Source: Podocnemis expansa
Lineage: Eukaryota; Chordata; Testudines; Podocnemididae
Assembly (NCBI GenBank): GCA_007922195.1
Contig: ML681996.1
Span: forward strand, 20,004,804 to 20,068,803
Length of the DNA: 64,000 nucleotides
Direction: 5' to 3'
Part shown: positions 47,437-58,310 of the stretch, piece after piece
How the letters are laid out: each line of letters starts with the position of its first letter
Position numbering within the stretch: the stretch's first letter is position 1
Notes under the pieces: generated by a model
What the model saw: only the letters and a program-made list of their open reading frames with translations
Database searches by the model: none
Told to the model about the DNA's origin: nothing
Made by a program: the position numbers and the translations under genes

Positions 47437-49019
47437 TGGGAGTCTTGGTATGGCACAGATATATACCTTATTGTAGCTGCATACCTCATTCTAATTCATA
47501 AAGGCAAAATGGCTCAGTATTTAAAAATTGGACAGTAACAGCCAGTGAAACCCAGGATGGTTCACTTTGGTGACACAGTTGCCCCTTTAGAACTTGTGAA
47601 AATTGTAAAACTTTCAGCTTTTTTTATTTGCATCTCACATTGATTCTTCAGACAATTGTATGTGGCACTCACTTGGGGAAGAACCCATGAAAATATGGAA
47701 TTTTACATGAAGGATACAAACTACCAAGGAAAAGTTTTTTCTGACCATATTACTTTTGCAAAAAATGTTGTAATTAAAGTGCTATTTATTGATTAAAATA
47801 AATATTTCATAAATTCCTTTTTGATTTCCCCCGTCATTTTTGACGAGTTGCAGCTAGTTTTGTAGTAGTGTGTGTGGTGTGAATACAGGGGTGCTTTCAG
47901 TCACAGATATCCCAAGGGGCCTTTTGATCAAGTGATAAGAGGCAGGAACTTGGTGTAACCACCAGCAAGTTCTAGTGAGCTAGTAGTGGCTTTCTGCCAC
48001 TTCCATGCAGTTGATGGGAGCCTGGATTGGCTAATATTTATGACTTTTCAGCCTTTTAATTAATTATATTTCATTCCACATAACTTTCAGTGTACTTAGC
48101 GTTGAGGGAATGACTCTTATTCATACTAGTAATGCTGCTCGCTTACTAGTAACAAATATTAGCGTCTGACTTCAGATGCCCTTGTTTTGTGTCTTATAAT
48201 AGTATATTACTTGTCTGCACTAAAAATATACTATGTCAAATTTTAGACTTACAGCTTCATCGTATAGAATCTTTTAAATATCAATGAATCTAAGCATAAT
48301 ATAGCCCAGCATCAAAATTTTGGTTTAGATTCCCTAAAGTAAAAACAAACACTACCTGTTTCCCTGTCTGTTTAGTTCACTGGAACTCAAAATTAGGAGA
48401 TCACTGCGGGTATTTCTGCAGGCTCAAAGGATGAAATACAGAACCCAGTGGAGTAGTAAGGAGAAGTTTATTCAGTTCAGTGTCCAGTCCACTTGTTCCC
48501 CTTCATCTCCTGAGATTGACAAAGTAAACCCTGGGTGTGGTTACTCATGACTGTTTAAATTTTATACCATATACATATTCATGTTTATACATAATTATGT
48601 GTATGGTTTATTCATATTACCTACACCTAGCACTTGGTCATATTTGTCCAGGCTTCAGCCTTTGTGGTGAATATAATTTAATATACCTCTTATATTATTC
48701 ACTTCATTAGTCTCTTTTGCACAGAAACCTGGAAACTAATGGACATGAGTTGCCTTGGGATCTTAGTCAAGTCATCCCTGCTATTTCCCCATTTAGCATA
48801 AACCTAGCTGCTTGTTACAAACCACAAAGGATGACTATAAACAAATAACACAATTATATGGGGAAAAATCTGAAAGGCCAAGGCACAAATTGAGATCAAA
48901 CTAGTTGAATGGATAAAGCATAACCATAAATAAATAAATACATACGTACATACATACATACATACATTACATTAGAAACAAGAGGAAGACTAACAATGGA
49001 GTTGGTCCATTACTCAACA
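47437..49019. other. AT-rich DNA, no genes recognised
   Basis: Nothing coding. An (AAAT) then (ACAT) tract is at 48926-48967. Confidence 0.5.
48926..48967. repeat. (AAAT)n/(ACAT)n compound microsatellite
   Basis: About four AAAT units pass into about six CATA units. Confidence 0.9.
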
Positions 49020-50004
49020 AAGAGGGAAAAACAATAATGCAGAGTAACTAAATGATTAATTTGTTTCGGTCTTCACTGAGGTTGGTGGTGACTGGATGCC
49101 CGACAGGGAAGGCAGTAAAAACAGGATAGTATAAAAAGATGAAATAGGGAAAGAACATGTTAAAATTACCTAGACAAGTTAGCTGTCTTCAAGTCATCAG
49201 GACCTGATAATATGCAACCTAGAGTACTGAGAGAGATTACCTAGAAGATATGAGTCATTGGCTATTATCTTTGAAAAATCATGGAAAACTGGAGAAGTCC
49301 CAGATGACTGGAAAAGAGCAAATATAGAGCCCATCCATAAAAAGAGAAATAAGAGTAACCCAGGAAATTATAGACTAGTCAGCTTAGCCTCTGTACCAGA
49401 AATAATAATAGAGCAAGTAATTAAGGAATCCATTAGCAAGCATCTAGAAGAGAATAAGTTGCTAAGTGATAGTCAGCACGGACATGTCAAGAACAAATTA
49501 CGACAAACCAACCTGATAGCTTTCTATGATGGGGTAACAAGCCTTGTAGATTGAAGGGGAGTGGGAGATGTGGTGTATCTAGACTTTAGTAAGGCTTTTG
49601 ATATGGTCTTGCATCACCTTCTCGTTAACAAACAAGGGAAGTCCAGCCTGGATGGAGCTACTATCAGATGGGTAAAAAGTTGGTCAGATAACGACTTCCA
49701 GAGAGTAGTTATCAGAGGCTCAGAATCATGCTGGAAGGGAACAATGAGTGGATTACCTCAGGAATTGGTTGTGGGTCCAGTTCTGTTCAGTATGTTCATC
49801 AATGATTTAGATGATGGCAATGAGAGTACAGTTATAAAGTCTGCTGATGATTACAAGCCAGGATGCATTGCACATGCTTTGAAGGATGTAATCACAATTC
49901 AGAATGATTTGGATAAACTGGGGAAATGATATGAGGTAAACAGAATGAAATTCAATAAAGACAAATGCAAAGTACTCCACATAGGAAAGAACAACCCATT
50001 GTAC

Positions 50005-50182
50005 CAGAGCCGTAACTAGGGCAGGGTGAATGGGGCTTTGTTCCAGGCACGCTGGAGTGGCTTAATAGAGCCACTCTATTAAAAGGCACATTTTGTGGCG
50101 CCGGCTCCAAGCGCCACGAATTACAAGGGGCATGTTCTGATCAGAATGTGCCCCGGCAGTGAAACAGAGCATTATGTATCTG
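50005..50182. mobile_element. Small hAT element (178 bp)
   Basis: Starts cagagccgtaactaggg and ends attatgtatctg. The 8-bp duplication is cattgtac (49997-50004) and cattgcac (50183-50190), one mismatch. CR1 sequence is continuous across the insertion. Confidence 0.75.
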
Positions 50183-50221
50183 CATTGCACATATACAAAA
50201 TGGACAATGGGCATATGTTTT

Positions 50222-50690
50222 TAGAAAAATATCCAATCTTGGTTTAAAACTTGCCAGTGATGGAGAATTCACCATGATCCATTGTTAATTACCCTAACTA
50301 TCAAAAATGCTCTTCATACTTCCCGTCTGAATTTGTCTAACCTAATCTTCCTGCTATTGGATCATGGTTTCATTGCTAGGCTGGGGAGTCCATTAAATAT
50401 TTTGTTCCCATTGTAGATATGTATAGACTATAATCAAACGCCTCCTTAAATGTCTCTTTCCTAAGCAAAATAGGTTGAGCTCCTATAAGGCTGGTTTTCT
50501 AATCTTTTAATCCTTGTCATGGGTCTTTTCTGAACCCTTTCCAATTATCAATATCCTTCTTGAACTGTTGGCACCAGAACAGGACACAGTATTCCACCAG
50601 GAGTCACATCGGTGCCAAATACAAAAGTAAATTAACATCTTTTCTCATAGGCGAGAATCCCCTGTTCATTATTGATGGAAATATATTTCA
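50222..50690 (-). mobile_element. CR1 3' fragment in opposite orientation
   Basis: Contains 'atccaatcttggtttaaaac', 'ttgccagtgatggagaattc', 'aggttgagctcctataaggc' and 'ggcaccagaacaggacacag', a known CR1 3' region read in reverse. It sits inside the plus-strand CR1. Confidence 0.75.
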
Positions 50691-51066
50691 TTGGTGTGGG
50701 TTGGACTAGATGACCTCATGAGGTCCTCTCGAACCCTATGATTCTATATGGTGCAATTAACATTTATCATTAAACATATACTCTTTCCATGCTTATTTGT
50801 GGCACACAACTGTTGTACAGTGTCTAACACACTATGGCCGTATTCACACAGCACTTTTGTTTCGGAACAACCTTGTTGTTTCAAAACAAAAAAAAAACAT
50901 GTTCACATGACGCACCGTTGTTTCGAAACAAAGGGCATTGTTTCGAAACAAGTTAAACCCCATTTAGGGGCGAAACAGCCTTGTTTCAAAACCCTTGTTT
51001 TGAAACAACTCGTGTGAACATGTTGTTTCGGAACAAGGTGTTCCGTAACAACAGGTCAAGGGCTGC

Positions 51067-51120
51067 CCCCTCAGCACCCTGGCCAGGCAACACTCAGCAC
51101 CTGGCCAGGGTGCTGAGGGG
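51067..51120. repeat. Perfect 21-bp GC-rich inverted repeat
   Basis: 51067-51087 pairs perfectly with 51100-51120 around a 12-nt loop. It includes ctggccagg and is about 70% GC. It lies 70 bp before the N gap. Confidence 0.9.
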
Positions 51121-51191
51121 TGTCCCCTGGCGAGCGCCTGCAAAGGGGGGCTGCAGGCACCGGCAGGCTGCAGCGCTGCCCAGCGCTGAAC

Positions 51192-51591
51192 NNNNNNNNN
51201 NNNNNNNNNNNNNNNNNNNNNNNNNNNNNNNNNNNNNNNNNNNNNNNNNNNNNNNNNNNNNNNNNNNNNNNNNNNNNNNNNNNNNNNNNNNNNNNNNNNN
51301 NNNNNNNNNNNNNNNNNNNNNNNNNNNNNNNNNNNNNNNNNNNNNNNNNNNNNNNNNNNNNNNNNNNNNNNNNNNNNNNNNNNNNNNNNNNNNNNNNNNN
51401 NNNNNNNNNNNNNNNNNNNNNNNNNNNNNNNNNNNNNNNNNNNNNNNNNNNNNNNNNNNNNNNNNNNNNNNNNNNNNNNNNNNNNNNNNNNNNNNNNNNN
51501 NNNNNNNNNNNNNNNNNNNNNNNNNNNNNNNNNNNNNNNNNNNNNNNNNNNNNNNNNNNNNNNNNNNNNNNNNNNNNNNNNNNNNNNNNNN
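51192..51591. other. Assembly gap, 400 N
   Basis: Exactly 400 unknown bases inside the palindromic MITE. Nothing can be said about its content. Confidence 1.
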
Positions 51592-51760
51592 TAGCAGGTT
51601 CACAGTGTGAACCTGCTATTTTGTTTCCCGCCTTTTTCCTTATTTTGAAATAACTATTTGTTAATTTGAAATAAGTTATTTCGAAATAAGGCGTTATTTC
51701 AAAACAAGTTGTTTTGACACAACTTTTTTTTCGAAATAACCATCTGTGAATACAGCCTAT

Positions 51761-52312
51761 GAGCCTAAAAGGCACTTTTGGGCAGTACTGTGATAAACGA
51801 TTACAATAATTAATGCAAACCAGGTACAGCAGTTCTCTGATATATATATTATAGAAATGTAATTATATCTTGGATTTAATGAAGCAATCTTCATCGTATT
51901 TCACCTAAACACATTTTGTGTGCCCTTCTTTTAGTCTTGCAGTTTCTAATTTAGGGTTTGTTCCATTATGGTTATGTTCTTTACCAATGTAAAACATTCA
52001 CCTAACCCTGTTCTTTCAGTTATTCAGCAGCCAGGTATGGTTATTTTAAATCCTCTGTTGCCTTGAGCGGAAACCCTCCAGTGAGAAAATATATGCAGTG
52101 TTGTGCTTCAGCTGCCATCAACTGGGAGATATGAAGAATTCTTTCTTTAACCTGACCTCCCAGTCAGAGATGTTAAGGCACCTGTTTGGTTTCCACCTAG
52201 ATACCACCCCTAACATATATTTTCAGCACTGCTTTTGTGTGGTAAAAGATACTTTATGAATCAGTTGCAATTTTGACACTGTTTTTGGCTGACTCTGAGC
52301 TCAAGAGCAATA
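51761..52312. other. AT-rich DNA, no genes recognised
   Basis: No coding or repeat boundaries seen. Confidence 0.5.
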
Positions 52313-52320
52313 TGTACAGG

Positions 52321-52710
52321 CAGGGGCGTCACTGCCCTAGGGAGGGACCTGGGGTATGGGCCCAGGCCCTGCCCCCTGGCCGGGGACAGGGCCAGAAGCC
52401 ACCACACCACCTCAGGCGGCTAGGCCCCGCATCCCCGGCCAGGGACGGGGCCGGGGCCGGAAGTGGTCGTGGGCAGCTGGGCCCCACTGTCGCGGGCAGC
52501 TGGGCCCCAGATTCCCCAGCACAGCCATGGCCAGCTGAGCCCTGGATTCCTGGCTGGAGACAGGGCCTCCACTGCCGCGGGAGGCTGCGCCCTGGATCTC
52601 CGGCCCAATTGGACCAGAGACTGGGAGAGGGGTGGCCCCACCAGATCCAGGGCACCAGCACTGGGATTAGGGGCACGTGCCCCGGGTGCCCAGTGCCAGC
52701 AACGCCCCTG
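52321..52710 (+). mobile_element. hAT element, family B (390 bp)
   Basis: Ends caggggcgtcactgcccta and the complement of agcaacgcccctg. The 8-bp duplication is tgtacagg (52313-52320) and tgtacaga (52711-52718). It is the longest family B copy, so the shorter ones are internal deletions. Frames such as 52273-52740 are GC artefacts. Confidence 0.92.
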
Positions 52711-52718
52711 TGTACAGA

Positions 52719-53155
52719 GGCCCAAAAGTTAAGCACATGAGTGAAATTCAAACAGAATAAATTGTGAGTCAGATTGTCTGCTTATGTAAATCCACAGAGC
52801 TCCACAGCAACTAATGTAGCTGAGCCTGTTTACGCTAGTTGAGAATGTGGCCCTAAGTCTGCCATTGTCAGATTTTCTCTCTTCAAGTTTTCCCAGGTTG
52901 GGCGTCTTTCTGAATCACTGTTAGGAGTTTATTGACCAAGATATTGCAAAATAAATTTAAACTGGTATATGCTTTATGTTGGAGCTCAGTCGTGTTTTTA
53001 AGCTATTCCCTTCCAGTCGGAATAACCCTGCCTAAGAGGAATTAATGAAAAAAAAATCAGTGCTGTGATATTTTGACAGGGAGAGTATCCAATCATTCTC
53101 CGCTACTGACAAATTTGAAATCATGTTGTTCTAAAAGATATGTTTTAAGAGTAAT
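52719..53155. other. AT-rich DNA, no genes recognised
   Basis: Nothing identifiable. Confidence 0.45.
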
Positions 53156-53235
53156 TTGGACTAGTTCTATGGCTTGTATTATACAGGAAGACAAAGTTGA
53201 TGATCACAGTGGTCCCTTCCAGCCTTGGTCGTGCT
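53156..53235 (+). mobile_element. CR1 3'-tail relic
   Basis: 'tctatggcttgtattataca', then 'gatgatcacagtggtccctt' and 'ccagcctt' matches a CR1 3' UTR subfamily. Confidence 0.5.
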
Positions 53236-53534
53236 AGGTGGGACATGAGTGGTGTTACAGCATTTGCAGTGTCTCACAGTTCATGAGGCACTCACAAGAA
53301 CCAGGAGATGCACAGGGACTGTGAGTGCAGCCTGACTCCTGATTATATTGGGGAGGCATCATATCTGTGCTCAATTTCCACATGTGCATCTGTTCAGAAT
53401 TGTGCAGCATCTTGTTCCAGGTATTCATCACTATCTATTGACTCTCTATGTTGGGATTATATGACCCCCCATTAGGATAGTGTTTGAGTGCCTCACAATG
53501 TTTAATGTAGCTATCTTCACAACATCTTTGTAGG

Positions 53535-53600
53535 GGAATGCATTGTCATCATTTCCCATTTTATAAATGTAGAACTGAGGCACAGAAGGCTGGTGGGCAG
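53535..53600 (+). repeat. MIR-type SINE fragment
   Basis: 'catttcccattttataaatg' and 'gaactgaggcacagaaggct' match the MIR 3' half. It runs into a GTTT/GTT-rich tract at 53605-53673. Confidence 0.55.
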
Positions 53601-53839
53601 GGTTTTTTTTTTGTTTGTTTTATTTTTGTGGTTGGTTGTTTGATTGTTTTGTTGTTGTTGTTGTTTGTTTTTTAAAGGAACTGAGGTGTCTATAGATGCA
53701 CATAATGAGATTTTCAGCACCAGGATCTCAACTAATTTTAAATGACTCATTCACATTTGCCCACTCAGTCTGCAGCCAGTTAGAACCCATCCCAAGCCCT
53801 CAGCTAGCTCCCTAACCACTGAAACACCTTCCTCTAGTG

Positions 53840-55942
53840 CAGGCTTGTCCAACATGTGGCCTGGTGACCAGAATCTGGCCTGCCAACGGCTTTCATCTGG
53901 GCCACCGAGGGCTGCCCTGCAAGCCTGGGAGCTGTGGCTGGCTGAGGCTTTTGCTAATTTTCTGCCCTGCATGCAGCCACAGGGAGGCGTGGCCTGGCCA
54001 GTATGCTGTTTAGGGGCTGGATTCAGCCCCTTTCCAATGAGCAAGGGGTTGGTAAATGGGGAGTGCCCTGGGCAGTTGAAAATCTCTGACCCATTGTTTG
54101 CACTATCCATGAGTTCAAGTGGAGCACCTAGGAGTTCAGGTGATACAGCTGGTTAACTACCAAAGGATTCTGGTGGCTGGATTCCCCATTTGAGCAGGGC
54201 CATATCTAGAGGGGTATAGGACCCTGGGCAAATTGCCTTCTGCAGGGCCCCCACTCACCTCCTGGCACTGGGGGAGGGGGCAGGGCAGGCCCCTGCGCAG
54301 CCATCCCATGCCAGAGACCGGGTGATCCAGTGAAAAGTGGCAGCCCAATTCAGCACTGCTGGTCTGCCCCCTCCCCAAACGTGCTGCTTTTGGCTCTATG
54401 CCAGAGCAGTGGAGAGGGGCCAGGAGGTAGTGCAGCTGGCTGGGTGGGTAGTGATACAGGCCTCGCACTACCTCCCCGCTGCTCTGGCACAGAGCGGAAA
54501 GCAGCGCATGTTGCCGGGGGGGGGCAGACCAGTAGCACTGAAGCAGGCTGCCACTTTTGACTGGCTTACCTGGTCCCCGGCTGTGGTGTGTGGGGCCCAC
54601 AGGCCCCCCCCCAAAGCATGGGGCCCTGGATGGCTGCCCCTCTACCATAGGGACGGCCCTGTGTTTGAGCTCCTTGGAAAAGGGGAGGTAGCAGGGGGAA
54701 TGGGGTGATGAGAGGGAAGAGGGACAGCAGAGCCAGTGGGGTGTTAGGGGGAAGGGACGTGAGCTTAAGGTGTGCTAGGTGGGGGTGAGGATAACACAGC
54801 CAGCAGAGTCGGGTCATGAGCTGACTAAACTGAGCCAGCAGCAGCAGTGTGTGCTCCTGTGCTCTGTTAGGGAAAATGTGGAGGTGGGGTCCACAGCTGG
54901 GCAAGCCAGCAGCTTGCTTGGGAGCAAGAGTTATTGTTGAGGCAGCAGTATGCTCCATGGAGGATTTGATGGGGGAGAGGAGACTGGTGCCAAGGGAGCC
55001 AGAAGCCTTCTTGGTTGGGTGGGTGGGGGCGGGAAGAACTGAGTCAGCCAGCAGCAGTGGCAGTGAGCTCCATCAGGAATGGAGGTGGGGGGAAAGGGAA
55101 GCCCTGAGCCTATGGCCTGCAGCAGCATGCTTTGGTTGGGTGGGAGAAAGAGAGCTGAGTCAGGTAAGGAGAGCAAAGCTGGGGTCTGCTGGGGGAGAGG
55201 AAAGCTGAGCCAGCAAGGTGCCCCGGGGCTGACCTGGCATTGTGCTCAGTCTGGTGTCGGGCAGGGGAAGAAGAACTAAGTCTGTGGACAAGGGGACTCC
55301 AGGGGAAGGAGAGCAGTGATGAGTGGGGGTGAGGACAACCCAGGGGACAAACTGTCAGTTCTGGGAGGGTGAAAGGGAGGGGAGCAGGGAGGCTGTCAGA
55401 AAGTAGCTGAGTCCTGCCACCCAGTGTCTCTGCTCCACCCCACCTTACCGTTCTTCCCCTCCGCTTCTCTGCCATGCTCCCCTGTCCTGCCTTGCCTCCC
55501 CCTGCCTTGCCCCCTCCCACAGGCACCCCTGCCCCCTTGTACTCTGTACACAGCGAGGCTTCCTGGAAAACTAAAATGTTTTTCCACAAGTTTGCATAAA
55601 ACATGGTTTAATTAACAAGTGAAAACCTCTTGTGTACAGTTGTGAAAGTAACAGGTAGTCGCTGTAGGGAGGATGGATATTACTTGATTGTATGTGGGTA
55701 TGAAATTTAAGTTGAGTTTGTAAACTGGGTTATCTTTTGACTGTTTAAAATTGACTCCACCTATGGTAATTTTTTTGCTGCTACAGCAACTGAATAATTG
55801 CCAGGACAAAGATGGCATTATTTCATTAAAGTTTGTTAATGATTGATTTGTATGTCTTATTTATAAAAATTTTCTCACTGGCCCTCTGACTGAGAAAAGA
55901 ATTGCAGTGTGGCCCCTCACCCAAAAAGGTTGGACACCCCTG
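53840..55942. mobile_element. Large non-autonomous hAT element (2103 bp)
   Basis: Ends caggcttgtccaacatgtgg and the complement of ggttggacacccctg. Flanks ctctagtg (53832-53839) and ctgtagcg (55943-55950) agree at six of eight positions, both with central TA. The interior is rich in gggga and ggagg with many overlapping frames and no transposase. A smaller hAT-like element is nested at 54195-54661. Confidence 0.8.
54195..54661. mobile_element. Nested hAT-like element (467 bp)
   Basis: Ends cagggccatatctagaggg and the complement of accatagggacggccctg. Flanks catttgag (54187-54194) and tgtttgag (54662-54669) agree at six of eight. It lies inside the 53840-55942 element. Confidence 0.75.
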
Positions 55943-55950
55943 CTGTAGCG

Positions 55951-57140
55951 TGAGGATATACTTTATTGTTTGAGGTTCCACACATTTGCCACTTAATTTA
56001 TTTATCACAGCTGGCTTGAAATCTTGAACAATAATTGTTGAACACTGTTGTTCCATGAGCCTCCATGCTCATTAACTAGCTCTCACCTCTTAAAAGCTTG
56101 GAAACTCAATAAGAACTTTATATTTGACCAATGACATTGAAAAATGTATACTTGTGGCCACTCACTTGCCCACATCTTTTCACTTTACAATAAGTAGAAA
56201 TACTGATAAGGAGTTCTGTGGCACTTCTAAGGACTAATGCATTTATTTGTCACAAAAGCTTTTGTGGAAGAAAATCCCACTTTGTCAGATGCTTGAAGGT
56301 GGGGAATTTACAGAATTTCCTCCCATTCTTTGAATTCTCCATCTTCAAGTGTCTAAAGTGGTATTTTTTCTCACGAAAGCTCATGTAATAAATAAATTTA
56401 ACCTTTAAAAGTGCCACAGGACTCCTAGTTTGTTTTGCTGAACTAGACTAATACAACTACTCCTTAGGAACGTGTCAACAGAAATACTGAGAGTTTCAAA
56501 TATGACTTCAATCCACTGGCTACTTTTATGCTGTGTTGTGAGAGATAGGACTACTATAATTTTATGCATATAAACATTTATGTAATAGTGGCTGAGAATG
56601 CTGAAAGTAACTCCAAATTCTACTCTTATTTTTTAAAGTGAGATACAGAAATGTTGTATAATTTTATCTATGTTTCTTGGCATTAAGAAATAACCTATAA
56701 CACTTGTGCCATCTGTGCACTGAAGGATGTGTGTTATGACATCTACTTAGTTGTGGTAGAAAATGTTACACATTCAGGGTCATGGTTATAATATTGGGTG
56801 TAATGTGGATTCTGGAGCTGTTCCTCCAACAACTTTGACCAAGGAGTATTTTTGTGGTCATGGGTTCTGTTCTTTGGAAGCATAAAATGTGTGACTTTAC
56901 CTCAGAATGTTAATTCTGAATATGCGGTGCCAAGATTTCATAGTGAAGTGATTGTGTTTTCACTTCTACCTGCTTTCTCATTTCACAAAAGGCCTTTAAA
57001 ACAAACATATTTTATATCCCTGTTTGATAATACTTTGCCATCCTCCAAAAAGAATCATCATACTTATAAATGGAACAAAGTAAAAACAAAATACCCCATG
57101 GCAATTCTCTCACAATATTGCAAAATAGTGGATTGTGGTG
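55951..57140. other. AT-rich DNA with one palindromic element
   Basis: Apart from 56205-56475 nothing is recognised. The frame at 56852-57238 crosses into the next hAT and is not a gene. Confidence 0.45.
56205..56475. repeat. Palindromic Penelope-tail element
   Basis: Left arm 'aaggagttctgtggcacttc', 'taaggactaatgcatttatt', 'cttttgtggaagaaaatccc'; right arm 'ctcacgaaagctcatgtaat', 'aaagtgccacaggactccta', then 'gctgaactagactaatacaa'. The inner arms (gtcagatgcttgaaggtggg and ctccatcttcaagtgtct) are also complementary. Confidence 0.8.
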
Positions 57141-57148
57141 CTTTAGCT

Positions 57149-58302
57149 CAATGGCTCCCAACCAGTGTGCTGGGGCACACTGGTGTGCGGTGGGAACACC
57201 AGAAGTGTGCCATGGGCATGCCTAAGAGCTGGAGTTAAAGTTTCCTCCCTGCTCAACCCAGCCTCCTGGGCTGTGCAGGGCTGGGAAAAGGCAGGGGTTA
57301 AAGTAAGGGGGAAGGCACTGCAACACAGTTCTGGCCCCCTAAAAATAGAGGAAGACTCTAGAATGGGGAGTTCCAGGGTTCCCCCTAAAAATAGCAGGAG
57401 CAGCCCAAATGCACCGTTCAGGTGGCTCCACCTTAAACCTGGCTCCAATTTAAGCCCACCCAGCAGAGAGCTGGGGGAGGCTGGGAGTGTCTGAATCTCC
57501 TCCTGCAGGGTGGAGCAGCTTGTGTCAGGCAACTTGCAAACAGCCCAAGTAAGGGCTTTGGGGGGCAGGGATGCTGGGGCTTATGTGTGGCAGGTGTGTG
57601 TGTGTAGCAGAGGTGGGTGGGAGTGGATGTGTAGCAGAGGGTGTGCATCTGGGCTTGTGGGGTAGTTGTTTAGGTGGGGGGGTGTAGCTGGGGGGGTGGG
57701 GTAACTGTGTGTGTGGGGGTGTAGCTGGGGACTGGAGGCCTGGTTCTCATCCCTGCAGTGATGGGAGGGTCCATCACAGGCAGAAGGGGGCTGAAGGAGG
57801 AGAGGGCGGGGCCCAATGGGGTGGGAGGGAGCAGCAGTGGGGTGAGGATTTGCCCAGGTTGGCAGGGAGCCACTGCAGAGAAGGGGGAAGTGGGTGCTGC
57901 GCCATGCTCCCCTCCCCTACCTTCCCACTCCCCTGGTTCCCCTCGCCCCACCCCCTGCAAAGCCACTCTCATTCTCCCTTTCTCTGTCCTCTCTTGCCAC
58001 CCTTGTGCTGTTTCTCACATGGCTACCCTTGTCCTCTTTTGACACACCTGCCCTGCTCTGCTCCCCACACTCACTCCTGCCACTGCACACGATTCCTAAC
58101 CTCCCATGTTTTGCCACCCCCTGCTCTGCTATCCCTACTACCCCACAATGCAGCATTTCCAAACCACAGTGCCATGGTTCATGTATATTCATAAGTAATT
58201 TAAGTTAATTTGAATATTCATGAGGTTTTTAATGGTGGTGTGCCTCGAAAAATTTAAAGGTATCAAGGTGTGCCATGGCAGAGAAAAGGTTGGGAACCAC
58301 TA
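57149..58302 (+). mobile_element. hAT-like DNA transposon, family A (1154 bp, complete)
   Basis: Ends caatggctcccaaccagtg and ttgggaaccacta. The 8-bp duplication is ctttagct (57141-57148) and ctctagct (58303-58310), one mismatch, TA in the centre. The interior follows 4016-5023, including 'ggggttaaagtaa', the G-rich middle and the C-rich right part. No transposase. Confidence 0.9.
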
Positions 58303-58310
58303 CTCTAGCT

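Larger units (their letters stand above)
49020..50747 (+). pseudogene. Plus-strand CR1 LINE (RT fragment), interrupted
   Basis: 5'-truncated CR1. The frame 49258-49554 carries the RT fingers (ANIEPIHKKRNKSNPGNYRL). After an in-frame TGA near 49552 the frame 49561-49929 carries VVYLDFSKAFDMVLHH, PQELVVGP and INDLDDG, with the catalytic FADD block changed to SADD. Sequence continues to 50004, is interrupted by a hAT (50005-50182), resumes at 50191, is interrupted again by an opposite-strand CR1 fragment (about 50222-50690), and ends with a CR1 tail at 50695-50747 (gggttggactagatgacctc ... gattctatat). Confidence 0.8.
50836..51757. mobile_element. MITE with long palindromic arms, containing an assembly gap
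   Basis: Ends ggccgtattcacacag and the complement of ctgtgaatacagcc, flanked by TAT at 50833-50835 and 51758-51760 (a 3-bp duplication). Subterminal DNA consists of gtttcgaaaca-type palindromes on the left and ttatttcgaaataa-type palindromes on the right. Spurious frames cross the N gap. Confidence 0.7.

Noticed and set aside
50981..51775. Long frames crossing 51071-51775 on both strands
   Set aside because: They exist only because the 400 N are translated as X. The real parts are MITE sequence.
52273..52751. 155- and 140-codon frames at 52273-52751
   Set aside because: They coincide with the GC-rich family B hAT; the shorter copies disrupt the frames and no domain is visible.
54157..55604. 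Several 110-165 codon frames on both strands
   Set aside because: They lie within the G-rich hAT interior, cross nested element ends and have low-complexity composition.
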